From: Stictocephala bisonia
Lineage: Eukaryota > Arthropoda > Insecta > Hemiptera > Membracidae
DNA length: 64,000 nt
Assembly (NCBI GenBank): GCA_035578905.1
Contig: JAQJVL010000608.1
Coordinates: forward strand, 62,001-126,000
Reading direction: 5' to 3'
Shown: positions 58,895 through 64,000 of the stretch, piece by piece
Layout: the number at the start of each line of letters is the position of its first letter
Position numbering within the stretch: the stretch's first letter is position 1
The notes under the pieces: generated by a model
The model's input: only the letters and a program-made list of their open reading frames with translations
Databases searched by the model: none
What the model was told of the DNA's origin: nothing
Position numbers and translations under genes: made by a program

Positions 58895-61755
58895 ATGAAT
58901 TCTTTAAGTTTTTTTTTTTTTTTTATATACTGTTCTGAGCAACCTAAATGTGAGGTAACAAATCTTCATGCAGACAGCTTTGGTATTGAGATTGTGTGTG
59001 AACTGGCAGCAATAAAACTAACTTTGAATAAAGAAAGTACATACATACTGGGAGTATACAGGCCAGAACGAAACTTCCAATATGCTTTAGATGCCATATC
59101 AAGCTTCTTAGACACAGTACCCACAGGAAACACAATAATAATGATGGGAGACATAAACGTGGATTGTCTTAAACCTAGTAAGAAGAAAAATGAAAAACAA
59201 GAACAAGCACTTCAAGAGATGCTACTAAGTCACAACATAGTACGTCTCCCCCTACCCCCTACAAGGATAACCCACAGGAGTAAAACATCAATTGACATTA
59301 TAGTGACAAATCTTCACATTAACAAAGTAACAACAAAAGTAATAGAAAATTATATATAAGACCACACAGAGCAAATCTGCATAGTAAAAAATCCCGATCA
59401 CAAGATAGCTGCTACCACTACTAAATACAGACAAATGAACGACCAAACTTTACGGACACTCAAACTTCAACTAAAGAAGGAACAGTGGGAAGACGTCTAC
59501 AGCATTGACTGTGCCGAAGAGGCCTACAACTGTTTCTCAAATATTCTTTCATACTACCTGGATTTGACATGCCCAATTAAAACAGCTCACCTAAAAAAAT
59601 CAAAACCCAATAAAGCTCAGGACAACCCAGTAGCAATCCAAAAGAAAAACTACTTCACACAGGCCTCAAATTGGTACAATTTAACCGGAAGTACTGCTAG
59701 CAAAGCTCTGGCCGCATCCAAGAAAAAAAGAATACGATCTATACCTCAAGAGCTATAAGAAAAACTAAACTCAGACTCCATCAACAACTCAGACAATAAA
59801 AGCAAGGCTGTATGGAGAGTGATAAATAATGACAGAAGATCTCACCAATCCTCCATAGAACAGATCAAATTGAACATAAATGGAACAGAGGTAACAAACA
59901 TTGCTAACATTACTGAGCAGTTTAATTCCTACTTTGTTAACATAGCAACACAAACACTATCACAACAAACAGATAGGAGGAAAACTGTAATTGAAACACC
60001 TAGGACAAGCTCTTCCTTGACCCTGAGGCCCACGAATCAAAAAGAAGTCCTGAATACTATAAAAGCTTTGAAGTCAAAAACGTCAGCAGGCTATGATGAA
60101 ATATCTTCCAAGCTTTTAAAAATCTGTGGAAATGAATTAACTGGCCCTTTAACTTATATAATAAATAAATCCTTTGCACAAGCAGTTTTTCCAAACAAAC
60201 AAAAAAATGCCAAAATTTTCCCAAAATTTAAAAATGGAGATAAAACTAGTATACAAAATTACCATCCTAAATCAATCCTGCCCACGTTCTCCAAAATTTT
60301 TGAAAAAATTGCCCTGACTAGACTGATGCACTACATTCAATCAAATTCCTTATTACCCAGAGAACAGCATGGGTTTGTGCCTGGCCGATCAACTGCTACA
60401 GGTATAATAAGGATTACTGAGCATCTCATCAAAGCTGTAGAGGTAGTAGACATTACATCGGCTATATTTTTAGATTACAGCAAAGCTTTTGACAGCATAT
60501 GCCACGACACTCTTCTTAGAAAGCTTAGCAAAATAGGTATCAATGGACAGGCTGCAAAATGGTTTAAAAGCTACCTTACTAACCGAACACAAGCAGTCAA
60601 AATTAAATCAGCTAGCATCAACACAATCCACAAAGCTAGATCAAATAAATTGATTATACAAAGAGGAGTCCCCCAGGGATCTATATTAGGCCCAATCCTA
60701 TTTATCATCTATGTAAGTGACCTCCCCAGATTTCTCAGTAACTACTGTGCATCTTTGATGTATGCTGACGATACTGTGCTCCTCCTGCAGTACAAAGAAC
60801 CAGGAATCCTAGAAATTGAGTCTTACATCGCACTCAACATGGCACTAGAATATTGCATCTCAAATGATCTCGTACTGAATGAGAAAAAAAGCCAGCAGCT
60901 ATTTGTAGGGAGACACAGGGAAAAAGCTGCAGAAATACCTGAATTGACAAGAGTAGAACATGCCAAATACTTAGGGATAACTATAGATGATCAGCTATCA
61001 TGGAACCCACAAGTAGACCAGCTCTGCAAAAAATTGAGTTCTGCCCTATATGTACTAAGACAACTGAAACAGATCTGCAATGAAGAGACAGTTAGAACAG
61101 CCTATTTTGCAATGTTCGAAACTCACGTTAGGTATGGCCTAACAGTCTGGGGTAGCTCTTCGAAAAGAAATATGAAAGGATGCTGATCCTCAAAAAAAAG
61201 GCTGTACGTATCATATCAGGACTGGACCCTCAGGAATCCTGTAGAGACTCATTCAGAAACCTTAAAATTCTCACAGTAGTCGGCCTTTTTATCCTGGAGA
61301 CAACTCTTTATGCATCTATGCAAAACACACCAAGAGGAAATGAAATCCATGAGTACAACACCAGAAGAGCTAACAACCTCGTACTGCCCCTCCACCGCCT
61401 ACAAATATATGAGAAACAGCCATCCTACATTGGGGCGAAATTCTGGAACATCCTCCCAGCTGAAATCAAGAGCCTGTGTTCTGCCCAGATGCTGAGGAAG
61501 GGCCTCACCAAGTGGCTGCTAGATCGCCCCTTTTACACAATTGAAGAGTTTGAAAACAGCAATAACTTCAACAACTGACCAACATTTTTATTACAAATAT
61601 TTTTTATTCTATTAAACAATAAATCTTTCTTATTTTATATAGAGTCACATCAAGAACCATCAAGTCTTCCCTATTCTGTAAACCTTTTTATACTATGTAT
61701 GACGCCATTGTAATTCTTGAAGAATTTGTTAATAAAGATTTTATTGATTGATTGT
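58895..61755 (+). pseudogene. 5'-truncated LINE: endonuclease remnant, reverse transcriptase, C-terminus, 3' end
   Basis: Plus strand. It begins abruptly inside the endonuclease after a T-run (58908-58924): YILGVYRPERNF, IIMMGDINVDCL, SIDIIVTN. Stops at 59357 and 59756. The reverse transcriptase is in the long frame 59819-61186: LKSKTSAGYDEISSKLLKI, REQHGFVPGRSTATG, SAIFLDYSKAFDSICHDTLL (first Asp), RGVPQGSILGPILFIIYVSD and YADD (60761-60772). A frameshift near 61178 leads into LILKKKAVRIISGLDPQES and RPFYTIEEFEN, ending 61578. The 3' end has a short ATTGATTG tail (about 61741). CR1/L2/Jockey-like motif style. It retains all visible RT motifs and is less decayed than the other LINEs here. Confidence 0.92.
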
Positions 61756-62215
61756 AGCGACATTTGAAATAAACGAAAATAATATACATGTGTACTAACT
61801 GTTATCTCTCTAAAAAGTGTTAGAACATAAACAATAAACATTATTATGAAAAATACAGTAAAAAGGTTTTATGTTCAGTTGTAAAAAAGACAACAACTTA
61901 CAACATAAAAGAATAATGAATAATGAAAAAGACATAAATTGCACATTATCTTAAATGATATCGGGAAAGAAAATTATATATACATTTCTTTACATATCAT
62001 TTACTTTTTGGCATTAAATAAATGTTTCAGCGCTTTAGTTTTTTATACTTAGTATTAGGTGCAAAAAAATCATATTCCTCAGACCAAATGTAAAAATTAA
62101 GCAGTAATTTTTAAGAACTAAAATGTCTTGTAACAACCTCTAGTTAATCTTTGTTTCTAATAAAAGTATAGTAGTATAGACTCACCCGCCTACCCATACA
62201 CATATGTCGCTACAA
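61753..62215. mobile_element. Possible MITE bounded by 11-bp inverted repeats
   Basis: TGTAGCGACAT at about 61754-61764 is inverted exactly as ATGTCGCTACA at about 62205-62215. The interior is AT-rich and non-coding. Just inside the right end is CTCACCCGCCTACCCATACA, resembling half a unit of the 36-bp minisatellite. No target duplication is evident, so this is tentative. Confidence 0.4.
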
Positions 62216-62607
62216 AAGCATTTATGTATCTATTGTTTTATCAAAATAACCCGAAGTAGATATTTGTTGTTTGACGTTAATGTACAGTATTGATGTAGCT
62301 TTTGATGAAATTATTTTTTTTATTTGAGGCTATTTGCCTTTACAGTAGAATAAAATACAATAAAATACAATAAAACATTTCCCTTATTTATAATTAGTAC
62401 AATAAGTACAGAAATATAGTCAAAAACAATGGCAATAATGAACATATCTAATACAATCAAAACCATTCCAGTGTAAAAGGACAATATTTTGATTTAAATT
62501 ACATTAAGCGAACACAAAAACAGTGTTTTGCTTGAAAAATAACTAACTTATGGTAGTGTATTGAGAGAAATAATAGCTAAGATCATGATTTTAAGGTTTG
62601 TTAGCAA
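62216..62607. other. 3' untranslated end of the minus-strand LINE (probable)
   Basis: ATACAATAAAATACAATAAAA near 62350 and TTTGAGGCTATTTGCCTTTA resemble the inverted 3' end of the LINE that follows. No gene. Confidence 0.4.
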
Positions 62608-64000
62608 TCAATCAAAAAACTCATCAAGGGAATACAGAGCCTTCTCAACAAGATCCTTCCGTAATCCATTTTTAAATTTAGTACTTTTTTCATTCTTAAT
62701 AGAATCAGGAAGTGCTCTTAAAAACTTGATACCAATACACGATGGTTTCTTGTTATAAAAATGTAGGTTATGATGAGTGGTGCTGATAAATTTTTTATTT
62801 CTAGTATTATATGAATGTGTCATATTACTTTTGATTTGTAAGTTGACACTTTTTGGCATACATTATTGTTTTGTTTATATATTGGCTAAAAACAGTTAAT
62901 ATTCCTAGAACAGAGAATGATTTTTTTTTACACTATCATTCCATTTCAGTCCTAAAATAATTCTTACTGCTTGTTTTTGTATCTTTAATATTCTTTTAAA
63001 GTTATTCTGTGATGTGGATCCATAAATTAATACCAAAGTGAATATGTGAATGAATTAAAGAAAAATAAATAGACCTTACAGTTTTAAAATTACAGATTTT
63101 AGCCATTCTTTTTAGTACAAATAAACTTTGTCAATAATGTAGTTGACATAGTCTAACCAATCTAAATTTGTATCTTCTATCAAACCAAGAAACTTGATAT
63201 TTTGTACACAATCCAATTGGTAATTTTCTAAACTAACTGTTAGAGCTGACTGAATTTTATTTTGTTAGGTGGAGAATTGCAATTATTTAGTTTTTTTAAG
63301 ATTAACCAAAAGGTCATTGTTTCCAAAATATTGAGAGAGGGCTGACAAATTAATAAAAGACGATATCTCCAGCTCCTCTTGATACTCTGCTGTTGTTAAA
63401 ATGTTAGTATCATCTGCATATAAGCAGACACTGGCATTATTTCCAGTTATTACTCCAGGCAATCCTTTTAAGTAACATAAAAAGAGTAATGGACCCATTA
63501 TGGATGCCTGAGGGACACCATACTTCAACTTTCTTGAAGATGACAAAACCTTTTCAACTTTAAAATTATTTTGGCATGTAATCTCAACAAACTACATTTG
63601 ATTACTTAAATAAGATTTGAACCAATTTAAAGATTTTTGTGTGTATTCCTTGATGTTTTAAAATATCTAACAATATTGGGTGAGACACTGTCAAATGTCC
63701 TGATTAAAACAAAAAATATTCCACCAACTTTTTTATCTACATTATCTATTATTTGTTCAATGAATTCTGATGTTGCTGTAATAACTGATTTGCCTTGGCA
63801 AAAGCCATGATGTTCTTTATCTATTAATCTATTAGTTTCTAGGTAATTGATTAGCTGATTGTGAACAATTTTTTCTTAAGATTTTAGAAAATATTGGTAA
63901 AAGAGATACGGGACGGTAACTGGAAACATCATATGAATTAATGCCTTTAAAATGGGCTTAATCCTTGCCAGTTTAAAATTTTCAGGAAATATTCCACTTA
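62608..64000 (-). pseudogene. LINE ORF2 remnant, minus strand, running off the right edge
   Basis: Minus strand, reading from 64000 down: LIDKEHHGFCQGKSVITATS (about 63820), IRTFDSVSHPILLDILKHQG (first-Asp region, about 63690), KLKYGVPQASIMGPLLFLCY and CLYADDTNIL (63530-63400), NDLLVNLKKTK, then after a decayed stretch NMTHSYNTRNKKFISTTHHN, CIGIKFLRALPDSIKN and EKALYSLDEFFD (62859-62608). Similar to the LINE at 58895 but clearly another family member, with several stops. The endonuclease is outside the window. Confidence 0.88.

Noticed and set aside
1..64000. CRISPR array, bacterial operon or tRNA/rRNA genes
   Set aside because: The tandem repeats lack spacers of uniform unique sequence, the window is eukaryotic, and I saw no cloverleaf-forming sequence with the A and B box motifs; a covariance-model scan would be needed to exclude tRNAs fully.

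Overview
The window is a piece of an AT-rich animal genome, almost certainly an arthropod and probably an insect. The evidence is protein-coding exons with GT-AG introns, very long introns, a 100-N scaffold gap, and dense decayed non-LTR retrotransposons and cut-and-paste DNA transposons (piggyBac-, Tc1/mariner-, pogo- and hAT-type). Nothing looks bacterial or plasmid-like. The order of insect cannot be fixed from the sequence; a hemipteran is only a guess.

The one host gene I recognise is furry (fry), a giant scaffold protein that activates NDR/Tricornered kinases. It lies on the minus strand, so it reads from right to left. I can place 14 consecutive exons with splice sites, from 58541 down to 13140: 58374-58541, 57182-57322, 55070-55223, 54543-54721, 52190-52264, 40746-40910, 38130-38264, 37514-37695, 34135-34327, 23860-24117, 20606-20755, 19760-19968, 13432-13533 and 13140-13189. 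Every junction is phase-compatible except 19760 to 13533, which is off by one base at a run of four G. These exons cover the C-terminal part of Furry; the 5' part lies beyond the right edge. Three further minus-strand exons (8495-8571, 5043-5161, 1729-1824) join in one frame into an acidic, Ser-rich protein that starts at an ATG in the first of them. They are either an alternative Furry tail or the start of a second gene.

Everything else is intron or intergenic DNA filled with repeats. From left to right: a 101-bp minisatellite (1-492); a TTAA-flanked piggyBac-type MITE (658-1485); a dimeric 68-bp satellite (about 4170-4735); a TA-flanked Tc1/mariner-like element with a transposase N-terminal remnant (5976-7573); an inverted duplication next to the assembly gap (8852-9629, gap 9910-10009); a mariner remnant interrupted by two other transposons (10348-12790); a piggyBac transposase pseudogene carrying a perfect 58-bp inverted repeat (14190-16246); and several LINE tails (17850-23400).

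The 25.7-33.1 kb region holds a decayed LINE (ORF1, ORF2) bracketed by arrays of one 36-bp GC-rich minisatellite, with a different 33-bp minisatellite between its two ORFs. The 41466-47063 region is a complete 5.6-kb pogo/Tigger-like transposon with TA target duplications and subterminal arrays of a 13-bp motif. Its transposase is a pseudogene, and it contains a nested inverted-repeat element that itself contains a hAT-type MITE. A 79-bp x 8 array follows (50711-51350). The right end carries a 5'-truncated LINE (58895-61750, plus) and another LINE (62608-64000, minus) that runs off the window.
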